A stretch of 40,723 nucleotides of DNA from Planctomycetia bacterium (GCA_021413845.1 JAIOPP010000077.1:1-40723), one strand, 5' to 3'; positions 24,216 to 33,646 are shown, counted from the first letter of the stretch. Notes: generated from the letters alone by a model not told the origin. Numbers and translations are program-made.

Positions 24216-26450
24216 TCAATGACCGAACATGAACTCGGAACAGTTGATCAGCGCCCACAAAATGTCCTGCCAAGCCTCGTCGCGCGAGGGTCCGGCCGCG
24301 AGCACCTCAGTCACGATTTGTGTCTCGCTCGCCGTCGGCCGTCGCGCAAAGGCCGTCAAATAGAGTTCTTCCGTTAACTCTTGATCGGAACGCTTCGTCC
24401 GCAGGCGTTCCGATAAGCGACCCTTCGTGGCGATGATCTTTTCATGCAAAGCCGTCCCGTTAGCGAAGTGCAGAACTTGTGACAAGTCAGGAGCGATCCC
24501 ACGCGCACAGTCGCAAGGGCTGCTTCTCGGCGGTCGTCCGAAAGTGTTTAAGAAGTGCGAGGCGATGCTCGGGTCAGGGAGCGCAATCGCCCTCGTTCCT
24601 AGCGGTTGCCCGACGAAGGTTTCAACGTTCCCAGTGACCTGGTTGACGGCGTCGAGCAAGACCTCGGCCGAAAGCCTGCGCGGCACGCGGTGCGTAAAAA
24701 GCGAACCGTCGGCATCGCGCTGCGGGCTGAGTTCCGGTGCGAGTTGGTAGATGCGCGAGTTGCAAATCGTACGCAGCAGGTGCTTCGTATCGAAACCGTG
24801 ATGAGCGAAGTCTTCGGCTAGCGCGTCGAGCAGTCGGGGCATCGAGGCCGGATTAGTGGCCCGCATGTCGTCCACCGGCTCGACGAGCCCTACTCCCATG
24901 AGCGCTGCCCAGTAGCGATTCGCGAAGTTGCGGGAAAAGTAAGGGTTGTCGCGACGCGTGATCCACGTGGCGAGTTCGGCGCGAGGATCGACGATCGACC
25001 CGGCAGCCCCGGGCTCGGCAGGAACGAGATCGGCCACACCGAAGGCGCGCGGCGCGGCGGCCATCTCCGGCATCCGATTCGGATTGACGGCTGCCGACGG
25101 ACGAACGCTCTTCGGTCCGCCGAAGCGAGCGCCGGCTTGGCCGCTGTCCTTCGTTTCAAGTTTCGAAAAGAATGCCGCCAACCCGTAGTAGTCTTGTTGA
25201 CTCCAAACCTCGTTCGGATGGTGATGACACTTCGTACACTGTAACCTCACACCGAGGAAGACTTGCGACGTCGTCTCGGCCAAGTCTTCGACTTTTGCAT
25301 CGATGAAGTAGTAGGCAACCGGCCCGTTGGTGAAGAGATTGCCTTGCGCCGTAAGCAACTCGCGCGTCATGACGTCGAGCGGCTTGTTGTCGCGAACCGA
25401 TTGTCGAATCCAACCGTTGAAGCTTGCTAGTCCTTTGTCACCTAAGTATCGGCGATGCGCACGGAGCAAGTCGCCCCAACGGAGGGACCAGTAATCGACG
25501 TACTCGGCCCGTTCGAGCAACGCATCTACGACGCGGGACCGCTTATCGAATGCCGCATCGGCTAAGAATCGTCGAGTTTCATCGGCGGTCGGTAACGTCC
25601 CGATGAGGTCGAGATGCACACGCCGCAGAAATGTAGAATCATCGGCCAAAGCTGCCGGTTGGATACCAAGTCGCTTCCATTCGTCCGCTGCAATTACATC
25701 GAGAAAATGTCGGGAGGGAAAAGAGAATTCGGTAGGAGCAGCGAAGGGAACCGAGACGCTTACCGACGCCACTTGTCCAAGAAAACGGACGTTCACCGGC
25801 GTCTTGCCTGCCTCCAGCGCCGTAATTCGGCCGGCATCGTCGACGTCGACACGCGCTTTGATTCGGCTATCGTACTGCGCGAGCTTCGTGACGTCTTGCG
25901 TTGTCTTATCCGACCAATGGGCCGTTACGACTAACTGTGCTTCGCTGCCGACTCGCAGCGTTAATTCGCGCGGCGAAGTTTCCAGCCGAACGATTTCCGG
26001 TTCTCGAATGCCGGGTGGGTTAGCACCTTGAGCGATATAGTCTCGAATCGCTCGGTAAGCTACGGAGTCTTCTTCGAAACGACGGCCTCCGCCGTGCGGA
26101 ACCGCAGCAGTTGCTTTTCGTAACAACAGGCTTTGATCGGGAGCGCTCGGGCTCACTCGTCGTCCACGGCTTTGCTTAAAGAGCACGTCATAGTCGGCCG
26201 TGGGATTAAATCCCAGCAACGACAACGTCATGCCGCCGCGACCTTGAAACGATCCGTGACACGCCCCCATGTTGCAGCCGGCCTTGGTCAAAACAGGCAC
26301 GATATCGCGTGAGAACAGCAACGACTTGTCGTGAGTTCGTTCTTCGCCGACCGACGACTGGGACGTCGGCTGACCCGCGTCGAGAATGCCTCCGCTCGCG
26401 AGTATCGCTAACATCCCGCAGATCGTCTGCATATTTGCGAGCGCGATCAA
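24216..26450 (-). CDS. DUF1549/DUF1553 cytochrome-like protein with Ig domain
   Basis: This 744-residue protein is the usual upstream partner of DUF1501. A TTG start at 26450 has GAGGA 7 bases upstream (26458-26462), which supports it over the ATG at 26432. The N-terminus is a hydrophobic signal. A PSCyt-like region carries Cys59, Cys64 and His65 (CNMGACH, a CX4CH heme motif). An Ig-like (BIG2) domain spans about 150-230, with ALEAGKT. The DUF1549 domain (about 240-440) contains RRVHLDLIGTLPT and a CTKCH heme motif at 405-409. DUF1553 follows from about 500, with FARRPTASE at the end. Such proteins are predicted exported multi-domain redox proteins of unknown substrate. The DUF1501 frame begins immediately after its stop. 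Confidence 0.92.
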   Translation of the reverse strand: MIALANMQTICGMLAILASGGILDAGQPTSQSSVGEERTHDKSLLFSRDIVPVLTKAGCNMGACHGSFQGRGGMTLSLLGFNPTADYDVLFKQSRGRRVSPSAPDQSLLLRKATAAVPHGGGRRFEEDSVAYRAIRDYIAQGANPPGIREPEIVRLETSPRELTLRVGSEAQLVVTAHWSDKTTQDVTKLAQYDSRIKARVDVDDAGRITALEAGKTPVNVRFLGQVASVSVSVPFAAPTEFSFPSRHFLDVIAADEWKRLGIQPAALADDSTFLRRVHLDLIGTLPTADETRRFLADAAFDKRSRVVDALLERAEYVDYWSLRWGDLLRAHRRYLGDKGLASFNGWIRQSVRDNKPLDVMTRELLTAQGNLFTNGPVAYYFIDAKVEDLAETTSQVFLGVRLQCTKCHHHPNEVWSQQDYYGLAAFFSKLETKDSGQAGARFGGPKSVRPSAAVNPNRMPEMAAAPRAFGVADLVPAEPGAAGSIVDPRAELATWITRRDNPYFSRNFANRYWAALMGVGLVEPVDDMRATNPASMPRLLDALAEDFAHHGFDTKHLLRTICNSRIYQLAPELSPQRDADGSLFTHRVPRRLSAEVLLDAVNQVTGNVETFVGQPLGTRAIALPDPSIASHFLNTFGRPPRSSPCDCARGIAPDLSQVLHFANGTALHEKIIATKGRLSERLRTKRSDQELTEELYLTAFARRPTASETQIVTEVLAAGPSRDEAWQDILWALINCSEFMFGH

Positions 26451-26457
26451 CGATTAT

Positions 26458-26462
26458 TCCTC
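26458..26462 (-). promoter_or_regulatory. Ribosome binding site for TTG-started DUF1549 gene
   Basis: On the - strand this reads GAGGA, 7 bases before a TTG at 26450. It is the reason for preferring the TTG start; the next in-frame ATG (26432) has no such site. Confidence 0.5.
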
Positions 26463-26921
26463 ATGAGGCCGATGAATGTTGCGCATTCGTGAGGGGGAAC
26501 GCAACGTGTCGATATCGGGTATGTTGTCGTCAGTCTAGCCCCTAGCGCACGACCGCGTCCACGAAGTTAGGGACGAAGAAGTGTAACGTTCCTTATTCGA
26601 GACTTGAATCGTTGCTAAAGTGAAGACATCTACATTCGTAGGAATGATCGCCCCACTCGATATCGATGGCCGCGCTCCGAACGAAGAAACGATGGAATAA
26701 CGCCGTTTGGAAACCGATCGTCCTCGAAGGAATCGACGAACCCGACGTTATCACGTCATATGACTAAGTCCGATGCTCAACTTCGGCAACGACACCGGCC
26801 GGGCCGGTTTTCTGTTGCCCGTCACAAGGCGCATGCATCGGCGAGCGTTGCTTCGTCGCGTCCGGCTTCGCGAAACATCGCGGAACTCTCGAAAAATCCG
26901 TTTTCAGAACGACACGTGGAT

Positions 26922-26927
26922 TATAAT
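26922..26927 (+). promoter_or_regulatory. Candidate -10 box of the DUF1552 operon
   Basis: A perfect TATAAT lies 60 bases before the DUF1552 start codon. A possible -35 box, TTTTCA (26901-26906), matches 4 of 6 positions, but the 15-base spacing is short, so the -35 side is weak. Confidence 0.4.
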
Positions 26928-26976
26928 TTCGGAACCGCAGTTGGGCGCTTTCACTCGACCGAAGATCCGTGGAGTT

Positions 26977-26980
26977 GAGG
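26977..26980 (+). promoter_or_regulatory. Ribosome binding site deciding the DUF1552 start
   Basis: GAGG sits 7 bases before the ATG at 26988 but only 1 base before the in-frame TTG at 26982, so the ATG is preferred. Confidence 0.55.
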
Positions 26981-26987
26981 ATTGAAG

Positions 26988-28274
26988 ATGCAAGATTTCG
27001 ACCGATGCCATCGCGTGACGCGCCGGACTTTTCTCCGCGGCGCCGGCGTGGCGATGGCGCTTCCTTGGCTGGATGCCATGACTCCCGGTTTGTTCGCGCG
27101 AGCAGCCTCGCCCAAGCCCTGGCGCATGGTCGTCGTCTACAACGACATGGGCTTCATGCCTCAATTTTTCTTTCCCGAACAAGCGGGACGGGACTACGCG
27201 CTCACGCCTTATCTAGAAACGTTGAAGGACTTTCGCAAAGACTTCACCGTCTTTTCCGGCGTTTCGCATCCGGGTGTCGATGGCGGCCACGCGGCCGACA
27301 TTTGTTTTCTCACCGGGGCACCGCACCCCGGCAGCGGCGGGTTTCGCAATACGATATCGCTCGATCAATACGCCGCCGAGCGCATCGGCGTGCATACGCG
27401 CTTTCCGCATTTAAACTTAATCGTCGGCAACGAGCTCAATCAGAGCCTGTCGTGGACTTCCAACGGCGTGCGGCTTCCGCCCGAGCAAAAGCCGTCGGTG
27501 CTCTTTAAGCGATTGTTCCTGCAAGGCAATCCCCAGCAGGTCGAAGCGCAGGTTCGTCAACTCCGCGAAGGTCGGAGCATTCTCGACGTCGTCGCCGATC
27601 GGGCTCAAAGCCTAGAACGGAGCGTCAACGCCGGCGACCGCGGCCGGCTCGATCAATACTTTACCGCGGTGCGTGAACTCGAAGGCCGCATGGTGAAGGC
27701 CGAGGAATGGGAACGTCGGCCGAAACCGACCGTCAACGTCGCTCCACCTCGCGACAATGAAGACCGCAACGACACGTTGGGGCGGAGCCGGTTGATGTTC
27801 GACATGGTTCGGCTCGCGCTGCAAACGGACTCGACACGGCTGATCACGATCATGGTTCAAGACGGCGGCTCGACCCATAACGTTGCCGGCGGCGACCAGC
27901 ATCACAATCTCACGCACCACGGCAGCCGTCCCGAGGTCGTCGGAAAGCTTCGCCAAATGGAAGAGGGCCAACTCAAAGTCCTGAACGAGTTGCTGACAGC
28001 GCTTCGCAACACGCCGGAAGACGGCGAAACGCTGCTGGATCGCACGATGGTTCTTTCGGGAGCGGGCATGGGAAACGCCAACGCGCACAGCAACTCGAAT
28101 TTGCCTGTCTTGCTTGCGGGCGGCGGCTTCAAGCATGGTCAGCACTTGGTCTTCGACAAGCATCGCAACTACCCGCTGGCAAATCTGTACGTCAGCATGT
28201 TGCAGCGCCTGGGGATCGAAGCCGATCAGTTCGCCACAAGCACGGGCACGATGCGCGATTTGGAAATGATTTGA
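26988..28274 (+). CDS. DUF1552 family protein (first copy)
   Basis: The product has 428 residues from the ATG at 26988, chosen because GAGG lies 7 bases upstream. A twin-arginine signal is clear: Arg12-Arg13 in RRTFLRG, then an Ala/Leu core ending near PWLDAMTPG. Family hallmarks follow: VFSGVSHPGVDGGHAAD, FLTGAPHP, ISLDQYAAERIG, then LDQYFTAVRELEGR, and near the end VLSGAGMGNANAHSNSNLP. DUF1552 proteins are planctomycete- and verrucomicrobia-rich exported proteins of unknown function, usually paired with DUF1592-type cytochrome proteins. That partner starts 63 bases downstream here. A second copy lies at 33647-34939. Confidence 0.93.
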   Translation: MQDFDRCHRVTRRTFLRGAGVAMALPWLDAMTPGLFARAASPKPWRMVVVYNDMGFMPQFFFPEQAGRDYALTPYLETLKDFRKDFTVFSGVSHPGVDGGHAADICFLTGAPHPGSGGFRNTISLDQYAAERIGVHTRFPHLNLIVGNELNQSLSWTSNGVRLPPEQKPSVLFKRLFLQGNPQQVEAQVRQLREGRSILDVVADRAQSLERSVNAGDRGRLDQYFTAVRELEGRMVKAEEWERRPKPTVNVAPPRDNEDRNDTLGRSRLMFDMVRLALQTDSTRLITIMVQDGGSTHNVAGGDQHHNLTHHGSRPEVVGKLRQMEEGQLKVLNELLTALRNTPEDGETLLDRTMVLSGAGMGNANAHSNSNLPVLLAGGGFKHGQHLVFDKHRNYPLANLYVSMLQRLGIEADQFATSTGTMRDLEMI

Positions 28275-28337
28275 CACCGCTTGCAATAGATCGCGTGGGG
28301 CGTGCTTTCTCCTTCTACGAAGCCGAGTCGTTTTGAA

Positions 28338-30911
28338 ATGTCGAGCGAACGCTTACTACGAAAAATGCCACCGATGCAGCCGGCTCTATGTTGGAAGGCG
28401 CTAGTCGTAGCGCTGATATGGGCATTGCCCTTAGTGGCTCTCGCCGCCGATGCAAAGCCTGCCGACACCGATGCGTTTCATCAACGAATCAAGCCCTTCT
28501 TGGTCAAGCACTGTGACGAATGCCACGGCGCGAAAAAGGCAGAGGGAGACCTGAGGCTTGATACTCTCTCGGCCGACTTCGGTGACCAAAAGACGGCCGA
28601 CGTGTGGGCTCGAGTGCGCGAACGGATGCGCGACGGTGAGATGCCGCCCCCTAAACGTCCTCGACCCGACGATGCCGAAGCGCAAGCCGTGCTCACCTGG
28701 GTAGCCGAGCAAACGCGTTCCGGCGTCCGGCCGCCGGTTATGCGGCGATTGAATCGAATCGAGTACGAGAACACGCTCCGCGATCTGTTCGACCTCCCCG
28801 GCCTCGAGGTCAAAGAATTGTTACCGCCCGACGGCGACGCCGAAGGCTTCGATACCGTGGCCGAGGCGCTCGATATTTCTTACGTGCAAATGGCCCGCTA
28901 TCTCGAAACGGCCGACGTCGCGCTCGATCTGGCCATCGCACTCGGTTTGCAGCCGACGAAGCCCGAACCGACTAAGCAGCTTCTCTGGCCGCAAGATTCC
29001 GGCGACTGGGATGTCAGGGTTCACGATGGCGCCGTCCTTCCGCTGGGGCCGAATGGTCCCGATCCGATCTGGAATCCGGAAACCGGTTTCATCGACAAGA
29101 GTATTCGTCTGCCGAAATATACTCGCCGGATCCGCGCTCTCGCGTCGTTCTTTCATGCCGACTCGGCGGGGCAGCTACGGTTCAACTCGCTCCGGATTCC
29201 AGTGCCGGGGATGTATCGCGTTCGGATCTCGACCTTCACGTTCGATTGGAACAAAGGGGAGTATCTACCGGCGCAAGCGTCGCAGCCCTTCTCTTTAACA
29301 ACCGCCACGCGCACGTTCGGCTACTACGACGCGCCGCCGAACGAAGCGGCCGCGACCACGATCACAACCTGGCTCGAACCGGGCGAAGTCTTTCATTTCA
29401 ATCCGATTGGTTTGCGACATGGAGCGGGGCTGCAACAAAAGGGATCGGCGCAGTGGAAAGGGCCGGGCGTGGCGGTCGAGTGGATCGAAGTGGAAGGACC
29501 GATCGCCGGTCCGTGGCCCCTCGTCGCGCGACAACGATTGTTCGGCAACCTCCCGTTGCAAGAGTGGCAAGCGGAGTCGAAGACGACCCGTCCGATGCGC
29601 AAACGAAATAGTCCGATCCTCTACTCGCCCGTCACTGCCAAGCCGATGGAGGATGCGAAGCGGCTACTGCATGATTTTCTGAGCCGCGCGTGCCGGCGAC
29701 CGATGCCCACGACCGAGGTCGAGCGCTATCTACCGTTGGTCCGCGCGAAGCTCGACGACGGAGCGACGTTCGAGGAAGCCATGCGGTATGCCTATCAAGC
29801 GATCCTCTGCTCGCCCGATTTCTTACTCTTACGAATCGAAGCGACGAAGAACGGCTTGCCGGACGGCTTCGCGTTGGCTTCGCGGTTGTCGTACTTTCTA
29901 TGGAAGTCGATGCCCGATGAGGAACTGACGAGGCTCGCCGCCAACGGTTCGTTGAACAAGCCGGACGTTCTCCGCGCTCAGACGGAGCGGTTGCTGAACG
30001 ATCCTAAGTCGCAACGCTTCGTCGACGACTTTACGAACCAATGGCTCAAGCTCCGCGATATCAACGCGACCCAGCCCGATCGGACGCTCTATCCCGAACA
30101 GGCTTTGGAAGGAGATGTGGCGGCGTATCTGATCGATTCCATGGTGAACGAAACTCGGCAATTCTTCACCACCATGCTGCGAGAAGATCTCAGCGTGGCG
30201 AACATCGTCGACTCCGAGTTTGCAATGCTGAACGAGCCGTTGGCGAAACTCTATGCGATCGACGGCGTGCAAGGGGCGGAGTTGCGCAAGGTGCGGCTGG
30301 CCCCCGATAGCCATCGCGGCGGCATCCTCACTCAGGCCGGCGTGCTCAAGGTAACGGCCAACGGCACGACCACGTCGCCGGTGACGCGCGGAGCCTGGGT
30401 CACGACTCGGATCCTCGGTCGCCCGCTGCCGCCACCGCCACCCGATATCGCGGCGATCGATCCCGACGTGCGCGGCGCTACGACGGTTCGCGAACAGTTG
30501 GCGAAACACCGCGATGTCGAATCGTGCGCCGCCTGCCATGCCAAGATGGACCCGCCCGGGTTCGCGTTGGAGAGCTACGATGTCGTCGGAGCGTGGCGCG
30601 AGAACTATCGCGTACTCAAAGATAATCGTTTGGAACGAAAGGGCCCCGCCGTCGATCCCACGGGCGAAACGGCGGACGGACGAGCCTTCAAAGACCTGAC
30701 TGAGTACAAACGAATTCTCTTGGCCGACCAGGATCAACTAGCCCGCAGCCTTGCGTCGAAACTACTTGTTTACGCGATCGGCCGCACTTTGAGCGGTGCC
30801 GATCGATTGGAAGTCGATGACCTCGTCAATCGCCTGCGAGACAAAAACCAAGGAGTCCGTTCGCTCCTGCACGAAGTCATCCAAACCCGCGCGTTTCGTG
30901 CCTCGCAGTGA
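28338..30911 (+). CDS. DUF1587/1592/1588/1585 cytochrome protein (first copy)
   Basis: I prefer the ATG at 28338 (857 residues); a GTG at 28302 is an in-frame alternative, and neither has a strong ribosome site. The signal peptide ends near LVALAADA. A cytochrome-type N-terminus carries CDECH at 59-63. RRLNRIEYENTLRDLFDL then opens DUF1587. DUF1595/1592 follow (FLSRACRRPMPTTEVERYL, FALASRLSYFLWKSMPDEEL). DUF1588 includes HRGGILTQAGVLKVTANGTTTSPV-type sequence and a second heme motif, CAACH, at about 730-734. DUF1585 closes the protein. The two CXXCH motifs imply covalent heme c. It is probably exported and forms an operon with the DUF1552 gene just upstream; the pair may be an oxidoreductase system of unknown substrate. 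Confidence 0.93.
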   Translation: MSSERLLRKMPPMQPALCWKALVVALIWALPLVALAADAKPADTDAFHQRIKPFLVKHCDECHGAKKAEGDLRLDTLSADFGDQKTADVWARVRERMRDGEMPPPKRPRPDDAEAQAVLTWVAEQTRSGVRPPVMRRLNRIEYENTLRDLFDLPGLEVKELLPPDGDAEGFDTVAEALDISYVQMARYLETADVALDLAIALGLQPTKPEPTKQLLWPQDSGDWDVRVHDGAVLPLGPNGPDPIWNPETGFIDKSIRLPKYTRRIRALASFFHADSAGQLRFNSLRIPVPGMYRVRISTFTFDWNKGEYLPAQASQPFSLTTATRTFGYYDAPPNEAAATTITTWLEPGEVFHFNPIGLRHGAGLQQKGSAQWKGPGVAVEWIEVEGPIAGPWPLVARQRLFGNLPLQEWQAESKTTRPMRKRNSPILYSPVTAKPMEDAKRLLHDFLSRACRRPMPTTEVERYLPLVRAKLDDGATFEEAMRYAYQAILCSPDFLLLRIEATKNGLPDGFALASRLSYFLWKSMPDEELTRLAANGSLNKPDVLRAQTERLLNDPKSQRFVDDFTNQWLKLRDINATQPDRTLYPEQALEGDVAAYLIDSMVNETRQFFTTMLREDLSVANIVDSEFAMLNEPLAKLYAIDGVQGAELRKVRLAPDSHRGGILTQAGVLKVTANGTTTSPVTRGAWVTTRILGRPLPPPPPDIAAIDPDVRGATTVREQLAKHRDVESCAACHAKMDPPGFALESYDVVGAWRENYRVLKDNRLERKGPAVDPTGETADGRAFKDLTEYKRILLADQDQLARSLASKLLVYAIGRTLSGADRLEVDDLVNRLRDKNQGVRSLLHEVIQTRAFRASQ

Positions 30912-31013
30912 GACCTGCGAATGAAACCTGCAAGTGTTCGTTCCGCGGTTAGCGCCGATTGCGACGCCGCTTGGAGCAAGACAACGAGCGCTAGCGAACC
31001 AGTCACCGCGTAC

Positions 31014-32324
31014 TCACGGTTGCTTCGGCTCTTCCAGCCGTACGAGAAGGATCTGTTGGGTCTGGCCGTCGGCGAAGTGTACCAGCGCCGATCCGGTATC
31101 CTGAGTGAGGTTGCCGATCCCGGTCTCGACGATCGGGCGCGGCTTCCCTTTCACGCTCCAAGCGGCTCGCTGGCTCGCTTTATCGATCATCCCTTCCAGC
31201 GTTTGCGTTTCTTTCGTGGCGTCGTTGTTGAGCGTGCCGGAGATGATCCCTTCTTTGCTGACGGCCAACTGCATGAACAACGTCGGATCGCTCCCCGACT
31301 TCTGTCCGTCTTGCGTCACGGCGAACACACCGAGCGGTAGCCACTCCGAATCTTCCGGCTTCGTATTCGGCGCGCTCGCGGCGATGGCGTCGGCCTGCTG
31401 CGCGTACTCTTCAGCCGTCGCGACTTGTTGACCGCCGCTATAGACGGCATCGTCTTGATAGTAGACGTCGCTGCCGTAATCATACGAAGTCGCCGATCCT
31501 GCTCCGTAGCCGACCCAACCGGCGAGAGCGCCCCATGTGGCCCAGCGATAAGGACGATTGATCCGCCACGCAGCCCAGTTGGGATGGTCCGACCAGAAGT
31601 CGAGCCGCGGGTGATTCTCTTGGATTTGGTTCCGCACCTCGTCGCGGCGCTGCATTCGATCGTCTTGCCACTGTTGGCGATTCTCGACCCGGCTCGGGCG
31701 GTTGTCGGCGAAGTCTTGGCGTCTTTGTTGGCGATTGTCTTGTCCTGGGCGAGTGCCGGCGGCAGGGAGTTGACCGGCACCGGAACGATTCTCGACGCCG
31801 GGGCGATTCGCAATGCCTGGACGATCGGCTACGGCCGGACGCTGCGCGGCGGATGCCGCACCGCCCCCATCACGAAAGAAATCGGCCGCCGCTCCGCCGG
31901 CTCCCGGCCGAGCGGTGGCGCCGCCGATAGCGCCGGTCGAAGCCCGCGGCACATCGAGGAAGTTGTTCAATTGTCCGGCGTTCGGTCGGCCTCCTCCGGC
32001 GATGCCCGCTCCTGCGCCGCCGGGTCGAGAATCTGCCGAGCCCGGGCCTGGTCCGGGTCGTCCGATTCCCGCACCGCCGGTCGCGGGTCTGTTGGCGATC
32101 CCGGGATTCGGTCGTGCACCGCCTCCTCCACCCAGTGAAGGCGAGTGCCCGATGGCCGGCGAGGGGCGCGACATTCCGCCACCACCGCCGCCCATGCTTG
32201 GTCGCGCGCCACCACCACCACCGCCGGCACGTGCACCACCTCCGCCGCCGCGACCATAAAGGTCTTGCCAAGCCACGAAGTCCAAGATGCCGGCGATGAT
32301 CAAAAGCCAAGTGATGCGTTTCAT
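31014..32324 (-). CDS. Glycine-rich surface protein with conserved C-terminal domain
   Basis: I start the gene at the ATG at 32324 because MKRITWLLIIAGILDFVAW is a signal peptide; the upstream extension overlaps the SnoaL-like gene and reads as a shadow of it. The product has 436 residues. Residues about 24-160 are Gly/Ala/Pro/Arg-rich low complexity. A stretch with repeated GIANRP/GVENR units and a Gln/Arg/Asp-rich helical segment follows. Next come aromatic residues (FWSDHPNWAAWRINRPYRWATWG), then a Gly/Tyr-rich patch. The final ~100 residues form a compact domain (EWLPLGVFAVTQDG ... LVHFADGQTQQILLVRLEE). Proteins of this layout are often labelled mu-protocadherin-like in planctomycetes, a label without experimental meaning. 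It follows the SnoaL-like gene by 61 bases, a pairing that suggests a shared operon. Confidence 0.8.
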   Translation of the reverse strand: MKRITWLLIIAGILDFVAWQDLYGRGGGGGARAGGGGGGARPSMGGGGGGMSRPSPAIGHSPSLGGGGGARPNPGIANRPATGGAGIGRPGPGPGSADSRPGGAGAGIAGGGRPNAGQLNNFLDVPRASTGAIGGATARPGAGGAAADFFRDGGGAASAAQRPAVADRPGIANRPGVENRSGAGQLPAAGTRPGQDNRQQRRQDFADNRPSRVENRQQWQDDRMQRRDEVRNQIQENHPRLDFWSDHPNWAAWRINRPYRWATWGALAGWVGYGAGSATSYDYGSDVYYQDDAVYSGGQQVATAEEYAQQADAIAASAPNTKPEDSEWLPLGVFAVTQDGQKSGSDPTLFMQLAVSKEGIISGTLNNDATKETQTLEGMIDKASQRAAWSVKGKPRPIVETGIGNLTQDTGSALVHFADGQTQQILLVRLEEPKQP

Positions 32325-32385
32325 GGGAGCAGCTGCCTTATTGTTGTATGAGGATGAGGCGAACGATCGCGCCGTCGGTCGAAAA

Positions 32386-33279
32386 CTATTTGCGAACGAT
32401 CTGCACTTCGTTGACGTTGGGAAGCAACTCCCCGCCGGCCGTGCGCTCGATCGTTTGCCAAGTGAAGGAATCGGCATCGACCGGCTTCATTACGTTCACC
32501 GCCGAAGCCTTGCGACCGTCTGCCAGAATGCCGGTGTTGCGGATCAACCAGCGGTCCTTCTTAAATGTCCAAGCGGCTTCGGCAAAGCCGCCGTCGGAGT
32601 CGAACGTCCACGAGCGGATCGACTTCGTCGAAGCATCCCAGCCGATGATCTGCATGCCCGAAAGATCGATCCGATCGCCGACGGTGATCGAATACGACCG
32701 TGTGAGAAAATTGCGGTTCTTCGCCCAGTTGCACTCCGTCGTGATGGTCGCGTTGTCGTCGTCGTCGACCCAGGTGCCGACCATCCATTCAAGCACTTTC
32801 AATTGCTCGTAGTGCGACGGCGCCTCGTCGTCGTCGTTGTCCGTCACGCGGTCGAGCAGCCAACGCCCGTCGCGCTTGATGTAGATGGCCGTGTATTTCA
32901 CGATCTCGGGCTCACCTTTCGACGCGATCAGTTTGGCGGTGCCGTGTTCGACCGCGGCGTTCGGTGAGAGCAATTGCACCGATTCCGAAGTTGCGTCGAG
33001 CTTCAAGTCGGGCTGCGCTTTGAAGATCGCCGCAAATTGCTCGGCGATGGCGGCGCGGCCGACGACCTCTTCGCCCGTCAGGCGGTTGGTGTAGACCGCT
33101 TCCGGCGACCACAACTCGGCTAATGCCTGAGCATCGTGCTTGCCGAAGGCTTCTACATAGGCGACGACGGCTTGCCGAACGGCGGCTTCGTCGGGTGTCG
33201 GCTGAGCCGCCGCCGGCTCCGCAGCTTCTACTTTCACCGAAAGCAATACGACCAATAGATAAATGAGTTTTCGTGTCAT
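32386..33279 (-). CDS. Exported SnoaL-like (NTF2-fold) protein
   Basis: This 297-residue protein has a signal peptide (residues 1-20, ending KVEAAEP) and GGGAG-type ribosome sequence (GGGAG at 33289-33293, 9 bases before the ATG). Residues about 25-150 have the SnoaL/DUF4440 pattern: AVVAYVEAFGKHDAQALAEL, WSPEAVYTNRLTGEEVVGR, then a strand-rich half ending DGRWLLDRVTD. A second half (about 165-297) is beta-rich and reads as a lipocalin- or DUF1579-like sandwich (EWMVGTW, GWDASTKSIRSWTFDSDGGF). The NTF2 fold hosts varied enzymes and binders, so substrate is not inferable. Such proteins occur beside the glycine-rich surface protein family, as here. Confidence 0.82.
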   Translation of the reverse strand: MTRKLIYLLVVLLSVKVEAAEPAAAQPTPDEAAVRQAVVAYVEAFGKHDAQALAELWSPEAVYTNRLTGEEVVGRAAIAEQFAAIFKAQPDLKLDATSESVQLLSPNAAVEHGTAKLIASKGEPEIVKYTAIYIKRDGRWLLDRVTDNDDDEAPSHYEQLKVLEWMVGTWVDDDDNATITTECNWAKNRNFLTRSYSITVGDRIDLSGMQIIGWDASTKSIRSWTFDSDGGFAEAAWTFKKDRWLIRNTGILADGRKASAVNVMKPVDADSFTWQTIERTAGGELLPNVNEVQIVRK

Positions 33280-33646
33280 ATCAAGTTGCTCCCAGTTGAG
33301 AAAATGAGCGCTCGCCGTCGCGCCACGCTCGGGGCATAGTCGTGCCTGCGATCGGAGAGTTGACTGTGAAGGTCGAATTCACGGAAGTGCCGCATCGGTC
33401 GGATCGTGCCTAGTGCGGATTCCAGCCTTATATCCGATCAACCGGTGGATTGCGAAAAATCCCCGTTGGAAAATAGGGAATGGCGCATCAAGGCGGATTT
33501 ATGATACCGACGCCGACCGACGACTCGATGAGCCGAATATTTGTTTTGCGCCTACTTTTCCCTGTCGTGCATGGACTTCGAATCGCCGGATGCAACGGCG
33601 CGAATCGAGGCCACGACCGGCATGTGGCAAGCGAGTCGCATGGTTT
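33280..33646. other. Intergenic region upstream of SnoaL-like gene
   Basis: The gap lies between the stop of the second DUF1552 gene and the SnoaL-like gene, both on the - strand. It holds the SnoaL ribosome site near 33289-33293. Open frames crossing it are arginine-rich or run antisense to DUF1552 and are rejected. I see no clear promoter, hairpin or RNA gene. Confidence 0.5.

Larger units (their letters stand above)
26451..26987. other. Divergent intergenic region
   Basis: This 537-base gap separates a - strand gene (DUF1549) from a + strand gene (DUF1552). It holds the ribosome sites of both genes and a perfect TATAAT at 26922-26927. A 33-codon ORF at 26666-26767 is possible but unsupported. 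No RNA gene or repeat is recognised. Confidence 0.6.

Noticed and set aside
26760-26978. 72-codon frame before the DUF1552 gene
   Set aside because: Composition is Arg/Ser/His-rich, and it covers the promoter candidate and the ribosome site of DUF1552.
30936-30999. Interrupted inverted repeat between convergent genes
   Set aside because: Stems of 5 and 6 bp are separated by unequal loops, with no T-tract; not strong enough to call a terminator.
31800-32260. Possible tandem DNA repeat
   Set aside because: The repetitive look comes from glycine-, proline- and arginine-rich codons of the surface protein, not from an exact DNA repeat unit.
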